In this document: one piece after another, positions 44,210 through 52,909 of the stretch
How the letters are laid out: every line of letters starts with the position of its first letter
Position numbering within the stretch: position 1 is the stretch's first letter
NCBI RefSeq assembly: GCF_041431135.1
Contig: NZ_CP107799.1
Span: 8,370,001-8,434,000 of the forward strand
Direction: 5' to 3'
DNA: 64,000 nt
Source of the DNA: Streptomyces sp. NBC_00554
GTDB taxonomy: Bacteria; Actinomycetota; Actinomycetes; Streptomycetales; Streptomycetaceae
Position numbers and translations under genes: made by a program
Notes under the pieces: generated by a model
Database searches by the model: none
What the model was told of the DNA's origin: nothing
Seen by the model: the letters and a program-made list of their open reading frames with translations, nothing else

Positions 44210-45564
44210 TGGAGCCCGACCTATTCACCGCCGCGGCGGAAGAGCGCCAGGAGAGGGACCCGTCCAGCAGTCCGCTGGCGGTCCGGATGCGCCCGCGCGT
44301 CCTCGACGAGGTCGTGGGCCAGCAGCATCTGCTGAAGCCGGGCTCACCCCTGCGCAGACTGGTCGAAGAGAGCGGCAAAGGCCCGGCCGGACCCTCGTCG
44401 GTGATCCTCTGGGGTCCTCCTGGCACCGGCAAGACGACCTTGGCCTATGTGGTCTCCAAGGCCACGAACAAGCGCTTCGTCGAACTCTCCGCGATCACCG
44501 CGGGCGTCAAGGAAGTGCGCGCCGTCATCGAAAGCGCGCGCCGTGCCACCGGTGGCTTCGGCAAGGAGACCGTCCTCTTCCTCGACGAGATCCACCGTTT
44601 CAGCAAGGCCCAGCAGGACTCCCTCCTCCCGGCCGTCGAGAACCGCTGGGTGACGCTGATCGCCGCGACGACCGAGAACCCGTACTTCTCGATCATCTCG
44701 CCCTTGCTCTCCCGCTCCCTCCTCCTCACCCTCGAACCGCTCAGCGACGACGACCTGCGCGGCCTCCTCAAGCGCGCGCTCTCCGACGAACGCGGTCTCA
44801 AGGACGCCGTCACCCTCCCCGAGGACGCCGCGGAACACCTGCTGCGGATCGCCGGCGGTGACGCCCGCCGCGCGCTCACCGCCCTGGAAGCCGCCGCCGG
44901 GGCCGCGCTCGACAAGGGCGAGCCGGAGATCACCCTCCAGACCCTGGAGGAGACGGTCGACCGGGCCGCCGTGAAGTACGACCGCGACGGCGACCAGCAC
45001 TACGACGTGGCGAGCGCGCTCATCAAGTCCATCCGCGGCTCGGACGTGGACGCCGCCCTGCACTACCTGGCCCGGATGATCGAGGCCGGTGAGGACCCCC
45101 GCTTCATCGCCCGCCGCCTGATGATCTCCGCCAGCGAGGACATCGGCCTGGCCGATCCGAACGCACTGCCCATAGCCGTCGCGGCCGCCCAGGCCGTCGC
45201 CATGATCGGCTTCCCCGAGGCCGCCCTCACCCTCAGCCACGCCACCATCGCCCTCGCCCTGGCCCCGAAGTCCAACGCCGCGACCATGGCCATCGGCGCC
45301 GCCATGGAGGACGTACGCAAGGGCCACGCCGGCCCCGTACCGATGCATCTGCGCGACGGGCACTACAAGGGCGCCGCCAAGCTCGGGCACGCGCAGGGGT
45401 ACGTGTATCCGCACGACCTGCCCGAGGGCATCGCCTCCCAGCAGTACGCCCCGGAGGAGCTCAAGGACCGGGAGTACTACACGCCGACCCGCCACGGCGC
45501 CGAGGCGCGCTACGCGGACGCGGTGGAATGGACCAGGAAGCACCTGGGTCGAGGGCGGGCCTGA
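44209..45564 (+). CDS. rarA: Replication-associated recombination protein A (MgsA/RarA)
   Basis: A 451-residue AAA+ ATPase that acts at stalled replication forks. Walker A is WGPPGTGKTTLA, Walker B is FLDEIHRFSKAQQ, sensor 1 is in LIAATTENPYFS, and the clamp-loader-like lid is followed by the C-terminal tetramer domain (SEDIGLADPNALPIAVAAAQAV). GTG 44209 was chosen because it gives the conserved EPDLFT start and the promoter is directly upstream; TTG 44203 is possible. Confidence 0.93.
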   Translation: MEPDLFTAAAEERQERDPSSSPLAVRMRPRVLDEVVGQQHLLKPGSPLRRLVEESGKGPAGPSSVILWGPPGTGKTTLAYVVSKATNKRFVELSAITAGVKEVRAVIESARRATGGFGKETVLFLDEIHRFSKAQQDSLLPAVENRWVTLIAATTENPYFSIISPLLSRSLLLTLEPLSDDDLRGLLKRALSDERGLKDAVTLPEDAAEHLLRIAGGDARRALTALEAAAGAALDKGEPEITLQTLEETVDRAAVKYDRDGDQHYDVASALIKSIRGSDVDAALHYLARMIEAGEDPRFIARRLMISASEDIGLADPNALPIAVAAAQAVAMIGFPEAALTLSHATIALALAPKSNAATMAIGAAMEDVRKGHAGPVPMHLRDGHYKGAAKLGHAQGYVYPHDLPEGIASQQYAPEELKDREYYTPTRHGAEARYADAVEWTRKHLGRGRA

Positions 45565-45572
45565 CCACCCTG

Positions 45573-45578
45573 TAGAAT
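45573..45578 (+). promoter_or_regulatory. Candidate -10 box of the rpsD promoter
   Basis: TAGAAT lies 9 bases after the rarA stop. If used, the leader of rpsD is about 290 bases, unusually long. No convincing -35 is visible. Confidence 0.45.
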
Positions 45579-45603
45579 CCTCGAAGCGCTGCGTCCCGTG
45601 TCC

Positions 45604-45742
45604 GGCTCCGGTCGGCACCACCAGAACGGGACATCCAGCCGGAGCCCCCGCCTCCACGGGGGGATTCCAGGAGCGTCGCGCACCGTCGAAGGTGTCGCGG
45701 GCAGCCCACCACCCTCCCGTTATCGGGAAACGGTCGGTGGGC
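45604..45742 (+). promoter_or_regulatory. Structured rpsD 5' leader (possible S4 autoregulatory element)
   Basis: The 313-base gap before rpsD (45565-45877) holds no gene but several hairpins: GGCTCCGG with CCGGAGCC (45604-45611/45639-45646), GCCCACC with GGTGGGC (45704-45710/45736-45742), and inside the latter ACC/GGT and TCCCG/CGGGA around a TTAT loop. Ribosomal protein S4 commonly represses its own message through such leaders, but this one is not matched to a named family by me. Confidence 0.5.
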
Positions 45743-45877
45743 CACTCGCGTGCTGCACGTATGTGCCCAGTCCAGGGAGCGGCTGCCCAGCAGGTCCAAA
45801 AGGGCCCGCAGGGTTTCCCAGGCTGCGGATGCGACCTCCCTTAACTCTGGTGAGCCGAAACCCAGGAAAGAGAAGAA

Positions 45878-46492
45878 GTGGCGAATCAGTCCCGCCCCAA
45901 GGTCAAGAAGTCGCGTGCCCTCGGCATCGCGCTGACCCCGAAGGCCGTCAAGTACTTCGAGGCCCGCCCCTACCCGCCGGGCGAGCACGGCCGTGGCCGT
46001 AAGCAGAACTCGGACTACAAGGTCCGTCTGCTCGAGAAGCAGCGTCTGCGCGCGCAGTACGACGTGTCCGAGCGCCAGCTCGTCCGCGCCTACGAGCGTG
46101 CCTCCAAGGTCCAGGGCAAGACCGGTGAGGCCCTGATCATCGAGCTCGAGCGCCGTCTCGACGCGCTGGTCCTGCGTTCGGGCATCGCCCGCACGATCTA
46201 CCAGGCCCGCCAGATGGTCGTCCACGGCCACATCGAGGTCAACGGTGGCAAGGTCGACAAGCCGTCGTTCCGCGTCAAGCCCGACGACGTCGTCATGGTC
46301 CGCGAGCGCAGCCGCAGCAAGACGCTGTTCGAGGTCTCCCGCGCCGGTGGGTTCGCCCCCGACGGCGAGACCCCGCGCTACCTCCAGGTGAACCTCGGCG
46401 CCCTGGCGTTCCGCCTGGACCGCGAGCCGAACCGCAAGGAGATCCCGGTGATCTGCGACGAGCAGCTCGTCGTCGAGTACTACGCCCGCTGA
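45878..46492 (+). CDS. rpsD: 30S ribosomal protein S4
   Basis: A 204-residue primary 16S rRNA-binding protein. The S4 RNA-binding domain has RLDALVLRSGIARTIYQARQMVVHGHIEVNGGKVDKPS. The N-terminus (ANQSRPKVKKSRALGIALTPKAVKYFEARPY) lacks the zinc-binding cysteines of the C+ type, so this is the zinc-independent form. GTG 45878 follows AGGAAAGAGAAG. It stands alone, away from the main ribosomal protein operons, as is usual for Streptomyces. Confidence 0.96.
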   Translation: MANQSRPKVKKSRALGIALTPKAVKYFEARPYPPGEHGRGRKQNSDYKVRLLEKQRLRAQYDVSERQLVRAYERASKVQGKTGEALIIELERRLDALVLRSGIARTIYQARQMVVHGHIEVNGGKVDKPSFRVKPDDVVMVRERSRSKTLFEVSRAGGFAPDGETPRYLQVNLGALAFRLDREPNRKEIPVICDEQLVVEYYAR

Positions 46493-46525
46493 TCTTTCTC
46501 CAGCGGACGTAGCACCACCTGCGCG

Positions 46526-48685
46526 TCAGCCCGTCGTCTCCCCGCCCTTCGAGGTGGGCGAGACGGCGGGCTTCCGCATGTTCGGGGGCAGCCCGCGCGG
46601 CGCCGGCACCGCACCGAGCGGCCGGGCCCCGGCCCGCCCCAGTGCCCGCGCCACCGTCGCCTCCTGCCCGAGGCCCGCCCCTTCCCGTACGCACTCCTCG
46701 TACCGCTCGTCACCCAGCTGCTCCCGGGCACTCGCCTCGCACCGCTCGTGCGGGGCGTTGTAGTACGCCGAGCCGAACAGCGGCAGACCCACCGACGGCC
46801 ACATCCGGGACGCCGCCCCCTGCAGCAGCGCGGCCTCCGCCGGATCGCCCTCCTTCGCGGTGATGAGCGCGAGCAGCTCGATCGCGAGGACCGTGCCGAG
46901 CAGATCGTTGAAGGCATGGCCGATGCCGATGCCCTCCTCCAGGAGATGCCGGGCCCGCACCTGGTCGCCGCCGGCCTGGGCCCCGTACGCCAGGACGTAC
47001 AAGGCGTACGCCAGCGCCCAGCGCTCCCCATGGTCCTCACACACCCGGCGGACGTCCTCGCACAGCTTCACCGCACCCGGCAGATCCCCCTGGAACGCCA
47101 GGGCCATCGCCAGCTCGACCTGGCCCATCAGCACATTGCTGTTGAGCTCGCCGATCCGGTGGTAGCGGTCGAGCGCCGAGCGCAGCAGGGTTTCGGCGCG
47201 CGGCATGTCGTCCGTGACCAGGGCAAGGCAGCCGGTGCGGTGCTCGGCGTACGCCACAGCCGTGGGGTTGCCGGTACGGTCCGCCTCCTCGCGGCACTCC
47301 TGGAGCGCGGTCAGGGCGGGCACCATGTCGCCCTGCAGAACCGCCACATAGCCCAGCACCCACAACGCCTTGAGCCGCGACTGATCACGGTCGCTGTCGA
47401 GTTCGACGCCGCGCTCCAGCCAGTGCCGCCCCTCCGAGAGCCGGCCGCAGCCCACCCAGTAGAACCAGAGGGTGCCCGCGAGGTACTGGCCCAGATGAGC
47501 CTCACCCGGCTCGGTCAGGCAGTGCTCGAGCGCGCCCCGCAGATTCGGCAGCTCCGTCTCGACGCGTGCGGCGACCTCGCCCTGCCGCGGCGAGAACCAG
47601 TCCAGCTCGCACCAGGTGGCCAGGCCCATGTACCAGTCGCGGTGGCGACGCCGCAGTCGTGGCGCGTCGCCCGTGGCCTCCAGCCAGTCGGCGCCGTACG
47701 CCCGGACCGTGTCCAGCATCCGGTAGCGCACGCCCGCCGCCGTCTCCTCGCGGGACAGCACGGACTGGGCGAGCAGCTCGCCCAGCACGTCGAGTACGTC
47801 GTCGGTGTGCAGCCCTTCGCCGCTGCACACGTACTCGACGGCCTCCAGGTCGAACTGCCCCGCGAAGACCGACAGGCGCGACCACAGCAGCCGTTCCTCG
47901 CGCGTGCACAGTTCATGGCTCCAGCCGATCGCCGTACGCAGGGTCTGATGCCGCGGCAGCGCGTCGCGCCCGCCGCCCGTCAGCAACCGGAAGCGGTCCT
48001 CCAGGCGGGACAGCAACTGCGCGGGGGAGAGGGCGCTCAGCCGCCCCGCCGCCAGCTCGACGGCGAGCGGGATCCCGTCGAGGCGCCGGCACAGCTCCCG
48101 TACGTCGGACCGGTTGCCGTCGTCCAGCGCGAACCCGGGCACCCGCGCCGCCGCCCGGTTCTCGAACAGCTCCGCCGCCTCCGGCTCGGCCAGCGGCGCC
48201 AGTGGGAACAGCAACTCGCCCTCGACGTCCAGCGGCCTGCGCCCCACGGCCAGCACCCGCAGCCCCGGCGCACACCTCAGCAGCTCGGCCACCAGCGAGG
48301 CGCACACGTCCACCAGGTGCTCGAACCCGTCGAGGACCAGCAGGAGTTGGCGCTCGGCGAGATGGTCGGCAAGGACCTGGCGTGGCGGTTTCGACGTGTG
48401 ATCCGTCAGGCTGAGGGCCTCGACCACCGCGTGCTCGACGAGTTCCGGCTCACGCACCGCGGAGAGTTCCACGCGCCAAGCCCCGTCGCGTACGTCGGTG
48501 CGCGCCGCGGCACGCGCCGCGAACCGTGACTTGCCGACGCCTCCCATGCCCGTCACGGTCACCAGGCGGGCCGTCTCCAGGGCCTCTGCGAGCTGCGCCA
48601 GTTCGGTCGAGCGGCCCACGAACGCGTTGAGTTCCAGGGGCAGATTGCCGAGCGGTGAACGGTCGGAGCGCTGAGAGCCTCGCAT
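46526..48685 (-). CDS. STAND-type ATPase with TPR repeats (AfsR-like, no DNA-binding domain)
   Basis: A 719-residue protein. An NB-ARC-type NTPase domain with P-loop GMGGVGKSRF (residues 46-55), Walker B LLLVLDGFEHLVD and GLxALEL-like IPLAVELAAGRLS is followed by a winged-helix region (LLWSRLSVFAGQFDLEAVEYV) and C-terminal TPR-like helices to the end. AfsR and other SARP or LuxR relatives add a DNA-binding domain; none is visible here. ATG 48685 was chosen; the frame adds 13 residues upstream. It is convergent with rpsD, with 33 bases between the stops. Confidence 0.88.
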   Translation of the reverse strand: MRGSQRSDRSPLGNLPLELNAFVGRSTELAQLAEALETARLVTVTGMGGVGKSRFAARAAARTDVRDGAWRVELSAVREPELVEHAVVEALSLTDHTSKPPRQVLADHLAERQLLLVLDGFEHLVDVCASLVAELLRCAPGLRVLAVGRRPLDVEGELLFPLAPLAEPEAAELFENRAAARVPGFALDDGNRSDVRELCRRLDGIPLAVELAAGRLSALSPAQLLSRLEDRFRLLTGGGRDALPRHQTLRTAIGWSHELCTREERLLWSRLSVFAGQFDLEAVEYVCSGEGLHTDDVLDVLGELLAQSVLSREETAAGVRYRMLDTVRAYGADWLEATGDAPRLRRRHRDWYMGLATWCELDWFSPRQGEVAARVETELPNLRGALEHCLTEPGEAHLGQYLAGTLWFYWVGCGRLSEGRHWLERGVELDSDRDQSRLKALWVLGYVAVLQGDMVPALTALQECREEADRTGNPTAVAYAEHRTGCLALVTDDMPRAETLLRSALDRYHRIGELNSNVLMGQVELAMALAFQGDLPGAVKLCEDVRRVCEDHGERWALAYALYVLAYGAQAGGDQVRARHLLEEGIGIGHAFNDLLGTVLAIELLALITAKEGDPAEAALLQGAASRMWPSVGLPLFGSAYYNAPHERCEASAREQLGDERYEECVREGAGLGQEATVARALGRAGARPLGAVPAPRGLPPNMRKPAVSPTSKGGETTG

Positions 48686-48855
48686 GGAACACGGAGCGTA
48701 CTGACCCGTAAGCGGTCCGTACAATCGCTTCGCACAACTCTGGCGCCGGGCGGCGGTAATGCGGTACGGACCGGCGGCCCCGGCGCGATAGGCTCGGGAA
48801 ACTGAATTTTTGGTTTCCGATGTTCAATGCACGTATCAGGGAGCGGGTGCACACA

Positions 48856-49290
48856 GTGTCCGGTGGAGAGGTGGCCGGGATCCTGGTGGCCGTCTTCTGG
48901 GCGATCCTGGTCTCCTTTCTCGCCGTCGCGCTGGCGAGGCTGGCCCAGACGCTCAGGGCGACCACCAAGCTCGTGGCGGACGTGACCGATCAGGCCGTCC
49001 CGCTGCTGGCCGACGCCTCCTCGGCGGTGCGCTCCGCACAGACCCAGATCGACCGTGTCGACGCCATCGCCTCGGACGTCCAGGAGGTCACGTCGAACGC
49101 GTCGGCGCTGTCCACCACGGTCGCCTCGACCTTCGGCGGCCCCCTGGTCAAGGTCGCGGCGTTCGGCTACGGCGTGCGCCGGGCCATCGGAGGCCGCCGT
49201 GAGAACGAGCCCCCCAAGGCGTCCCGACGTACCGTGATCGTGGGCCGCACCGTCCCGTCCGCACGACGGGGAAAGCGGAAGAAGGACTGA
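48856..49290 (+). CDS. DUF948 family membrane-anchored protein
   Basis: A 144-residue protein. One N-terminal helix (VAGILVAVFWAILVSFLAVALARLA) is followed by a helical, coiled-coil-like region (LVADVTDQAVPLLADASSAVRSAQTQIDRVDAIASDVQEV), the signature of DUF948, and a basic tail (ARRGKRKKD). GTG 48856 follows GGGAG; the frame is open 12 residues further upstream. Function unknown. It is seven bases before the DUF6167 gene, and alaS follows that. Confidence 0.85.
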   Translation: MSGGEVAGILVAVFWAILVSFLAVALARLAQTLRATTKLVADVTDQAVPLLADASSAVRSAQTQIDRVDAIASDVQEVTSNASALSTTVASTFGGPLVKVAAFGYGVRRAIGGRRENEPPKASRRTVIVGRTVPSARRGKRKKD

Positions 49291-49297
49291 CGCAGCG

Positions 49298-49636
49298 ATG
49301 TTCCGCCGTACGTTCTGGTTCACCGCGGGCGCAGCCGCCGGTGTGTGGGCCACCACCAAAGTCAATCGCAAGCTCAAGCAGCTGACCCCCGAAAGCCTCG
49401 CGGCGCAGGCCGCGAACAAGGCGATCGACGCGGGCCGCCGGCTCAAGGACTTCGCGCTCGACGTCCGCGACGGAATGGTCCAGCGGGAGGCCGAACTCGA
49501 CGAGGTGCTCGGCCTGAACGCACCCGTCGACCACGAACTCCCGGGCCAGCGACGCCACGCCGCGATCGAGAACCGCAACAACCCGAAGTACGTCGAGAGG
49601 TCGACGTACTCGTACAACCGGAATGAGGACCACTGA
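49298..49636 (+). CDS. DUF6167 family protein
   Basis: A 112-residue protein with a short hydrophobic N-terminus (TFWFTAGAAAGVWATTKV) that may be a membrane anchor, then a helical region (SLAAQAANKAIDAGRRLKDFALDVRDGM) and a polar tail (ENRNNPKYVERSTYSYN). It matches the small family found before alaS in Streptomyces. Function unknown. Its TGA overlaps the alaS start by one base (TGATG). Confidence 0.85.
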   Translation: MFRRTFWFTAGAAAGVWATTKVNRKLKQLTPESLAAQAANKAIDAGRRLKDFALDVRDGMVQREAELDEVLGLNAPVDHELPGQRRHAAIENRNNPKYVERSTYSYNRNEDH

Positions 49637-52308
49637 TGGAGTCGGCCGAGATTCGCCGCCGCTGGTTGAGCTTCTACGAGGAGCGCGGTCACACCGTCGT
49701 CCCCTCGGCGTCGCTCATCGCGGACGACCCGACTCTGCTCCTGGTCCCCGCGGGCATGGTCCCCTTCAAGCCGTACTTCCTCGGTGAGGTCAAGCCGCCG
49801 TGGTCGCGCGCCACCAGCGTGCAGAAGTGCGTGCGCACGCCCGACATCGAAGAGGTCGGCAAGACCACCCGGCACGGCACGTTCTTCCAGATGTGCGGCA
49901 ACTTCTCCTTCGGCGACTACTTCAAGGAAGGTGCCATCACCTACGCCTGGGAGCTGCTCACCTCGCCCCAGGACAAGGGTGGTTACGGGCTCGACCCCGA
50001 GCGCCTCTGGATCACGGTCTACCTCGACGACGACGAGGCCGAGTCCATCTGGCGCGACAAGATCGGCGTCCCGGCCGAGCGCATCCAGCGCCTCGGCAAG
50101 AAGGACAACTACTGGTCCATGGGTGTTCCCGGCCCCTGCGGCCCGTGTTCCGAGATCAACTACGACCGCGGCCCCGAGTTCGGTGTCGAGGGCGGCCCGG
50201 CCGTCAACGACGAGCGGTACGTGGAGATCTGGAACCTGGTCTTCATGCAGTACGAGCGCGGCGAGGGCACTTCGAAGGACGACTTCGAGATCCTCGGCGA
50301 CCTGCCCAGCAAGAACATCGACACCGGCCTCGGCATGGAACGCCTCGCCATGATTCTGCAGGGCGTGCAGAACATGTACGAGATCGACACCTCCATGGCC
50401 GTCATCAACAAGGCCACCGAGCTGACCGGCGTCGAGTACGGCGCCGCCCACGACTCGGACGTCTCGCTGCGCGTGGTCACCGACCACATGCGTACGTCGG
50501 TGATGCTCATCGGCGACGGTGTCTCGCCCGGCAACGAGGGCCGCGGCTATGTGCTGCGCCGCATCATGCGCCGCGCCATCCGCAACATGCGGCTGCTGGG
50601 AGCCACCGGCCCGGTCGTGCAGGACCTCATCGACGTCGTGATCGCGATGATGGGCCAGCAGTACCCGGAGCTCGTCTCCGACCGGCAGCGCATCGAGACC
50701 GTGGCCCTCGCCGAGGAGGCCGCCTTCGTCAAGACGCTGAAGGCCGGCACGAACATCCTCGACACCGCCGTCACGGAGACCAAGGCCGCCGGTGGCCAGG
50801 TGCTGCCCGGCGACAAGGCCTTCCTGCTCCACGACACCTGGGGCTTCCCGATCGACCTAACCCTCGAAATGGCCGCCGAACAGGGCCTTTCCGTGGACGA
50901 GGACGGGTTCCGCCGTTTGATGAAGGAGCAGCGGGACAAGGCCAAGGCCGACGCCCGCGCCAAGAAGACCGGCCACGCCGACCTCGGCGCCTACCGTCAG
51001 ATCGCCGACGCCGCCGGTGAGACCGACTTCATCGGGTACGACCGGACCGAGGGCGAGTCGACGATCGTCGGCATCCTGGTCGACGGTGCCTCCTCGCCCG
51101 CCGCCACCGAGGGCGACGAGGTCGAGATCGTCCTCGACCGCACCCCGTTCTACGCCGAGGGCGGCGGCCAGATCGGCGACACCGGGCGCATCAGGCTCGA
51201 CACCGGTGCCGTCATCGAGATCCGCGACTGCCAGAAGCCGGTCCCGGGGGTCTACGTCCACAAGGGCGTCGTCCAGGTCGGCGAGGTCACCGTCGGAGCC
51301 AAGGCCCAGGCCTCCATCGACGCCCACCGCCGCAAGTCCATCGCCCGCGCCCACTCGGCCACGCACCTCACGCACCAGGCCCTGCGCGACGCCCTCGGCC
51401 CGACGGCCGCCCAGGCCGGTTCCGAGAACCAGCCCGGCCGCTTCCGCTTCGACTTCGGCTCCCCGGCCGCCGTACCGCACACGGTGATGACCGACGTCGA
51501 GCAGCAGATCAACGAGGTGCTCGCCCGCGACCTGGACGTGCACGCCGAGATCCTGAGCCTCGACGAAGCCAAGAAGCAGGGCGCCATCGCCGAGTTCGGC
51601 GAGAAGTACGGCGAGCGCGTCCGCGTCGTCACCATCGGCGACTTCTCCAAGGAGCTGTGCGGCGGCACGCACGTCCACAACACCGCCCAGCTCGGCCTGG
51701 TCAAGCTGCTCGGTGAGTCGTCCATCGGCTCCGGCGTACGCCGCATCGAAGCCCTGGTCGGCGTGGACGCGTACAACTTCCTCGCCCGCGAGCACACGGT
51801 CGTCGCCCAGCTCCAGGAGCTGGTCAAGGGCCGTCCCGAGGAGCTTCCGGAGAAGATCTCCGCCATGCTCGGCAAGCTGAAGGACGCCGAGAAGGAGATC
51901 GAGAAGTTCCGCGCGGAGAAGGTCCTCCAGGCCGCCGGCGGTCTCGTCGACTCCGCCAAGGACGTGCATGGTGTCGCCCTCGTCACCGGCCAGGTCCCGG
52001 ACGGCACCAGCGCCGACGACCTGCGCAAGCTGGTCCTCGACGTGCGCGGCCGCATCCAGGGCGGACGGGCCGCCGTGGTCGCCCTCTTCACAACCGCCAA
52101 CGGCAAGCCGCTCACGGTCATCGCCACCAACGAGGCCGCTCGCGAGCGCGGACTCAAGGCCGGCGATCTGGTCCGTACGGCCGCCAAGACCCTCGGCGGC
52201 GGCGGTGGCGGCAAGCCGGACGTCGCCCAGGGCGGCGGCCAGAACCCGGCCGCCATCGGTGAGGCCGTAGACGCGGTCGAGCGGCTCGTCGCCGAGACGG
52301 CCAAGTAG
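49636..52308 (+). CDS. alaS: Alanyl-tRNA synthetase
   Basis: An 890-residue class II synthetase. The catalytic core opens with EIRRRWLSFYEERGHTVVPSASLI; the editing domain has HSATHLTHQAL (the HxxxH zinc motif) and CGGTHVHNTAQLG; the C-terminal DHHA1 region ends near GGGGGGKPDVAQGGGQNP. Length is normal for the family. It is translationally coupled to the DUF6167 gene and is followed 5 bases later by ruvX. Confidence 0.97.
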   Translation: MESAEIRRRWLSFYEERGHTVVPSASLIADDPTLLLVPAGMVPFKPYFLGEVKPPWSRATSVQKCVRTPDIEEVGKTTRHGTFFQMCGNFSFGDYFKEGAITYAWELLTSPQDKGGYGLDPERLWITVYLDDDEAESIWRDKIGVPAERIQRLGKKDNYWSMGVPGPCGPCSEINYDRGPEFGVEGGPAVNDERYVEIWNLVFMQYERGEGTSKDDFEILGDLPSKNIDTGLGMERLAMILQGVQNMYEIDTSMAVINKATELTGVEYGAAHDSDVSLRVVTDHMRTSVMLIGDGVSPGNEGRGYVLRRIMRRAIRNMRLLGATGPVVQDLIDVVIAMMGQQYPELVSDRQRIETVALAEEAAFVKTLKAGTNILDTAVTETKAAGGQVLPGDKAFLLHDTWGFPIDLTLEMAAEQGLSVDEDGFRRLMKEQRDKAKADARAKKTGHADLGAYRQIADAAGETDFIGYDRTEGESTIVGILVDGASSPAATEGDEVEIVLDRTPFYAEGGGQIGDTGRIRLDTGAVIEIRDCQKPVPGVYVHKGVVQVGEVTVGAKAQASIDAHRRKSIARAHSATHLTHQALRDALGPTAAQAGSENQPGRFRFDFGSPAAVPHTVMTDVEQQINEVLARDLDVHAEILSLDEAKKQGAIAEFGEKYGERVRVVTIGDFSKELCGGTHVHNTAQLGLVKLLGESSIGSGVRRIEALVGVDAYNFLAREHTVVAQLQELVKGRPEELPEKISAMLGKLKDAEKEIEKFRAEKVLQAAGGLVDSAKDVHGVALVTGQVPDGTSADDLRKLVLDVRGRIQGGRAAVVALFTTANGKPLTVIATNEAARERGLKAGDLVRTAAKTLGGGGGGKPDVAQGGGQNPAAIGEAVDAVERLVAETAK

Positions 52309-52313
52309 GGCCT

Positions 52314-52784
52314 GTGGACATGCGCAGAGGACGTCGTCTCGCGATCGACGTCGGGGACGCCCGTATCGGGGTCGCCTCGTGCGACCCCGACGGGATCCTC
52401 GCGACTCCGGTCGAGACGGTCCCGGGGCGCGATGTCCCCGCCGCACAGCGCCGGTTGAAGCAACTCGTCGAGGAGTACGAACCCATCGAGGTGATCGTCG
52501 GGCTCCCTCGCTCCCTCAAGGGGGGCGAGGGCCCGGCCGCGGTCAAGGTCCGCGCCTTCGCCCAGGACCTCGCCCAGGGGATCGCTCCCATCGAGGTGCG
52601 GCTGGTGGACGAGCGGATGACCACGGTGACGGCCAGTCAGGGCCTGCGCGCCTCGGGTGTGAAGTCCAAGAAGGGCCGGTCCGTCATCGATCAGGCGGCC
52701 GCTGTGATTATCCTTCAGCAGGCCCTGGAGTCCGAACGGGTGTCGGGTAAATCTCCGGGCGAGGGCGTCGAAGTGGTCATCTGA
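52314..52784 (+). CDS. ruvX: Putative Holliday junction resolvase / pre-16S rRNA nuclease (YqgF/RuvX)
   Basis: A 156-residue RNase H-fold nuclease. The three acidic positions are seen in RLAIDVGDARIGVA, VIVGLPRSLKG and VDERMTT plus the C-terminal SVIDQAAAVIILQ segment. Homologues process the 5' end of 16S rRNA. GTG 52314 was chosen; ATG 52320 is possible. It sits between alaS and mltG, the conserved order. Confidence 0.93.
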   Translation: MDMRRGRRLAIDVGDARIGVASCDPDGILATPVETVPGRDVPAAQRRLKQLVEEYEPIEVIVGLPRSLKGGEGPAAVKVRAFAQDLAQGIAPIEVRLVDERMTTVTASQGLRASGVKSKKGRSVIDQAAAVIILQQALESERVSGKSPGEGVEVVI

Positions 52785-52909
52785 TCGCGATACGGTAACG
52801 TTCCGCGCGATGCGGCGGTGTTCGAACAGCCGCCGCACAGCAGAAGAGGCGGAACGGAGGCGGTGCCACAAGCGCCGTGTGGCCGCCGCCTCGCGGCTCT
52901 AGGGGATCA

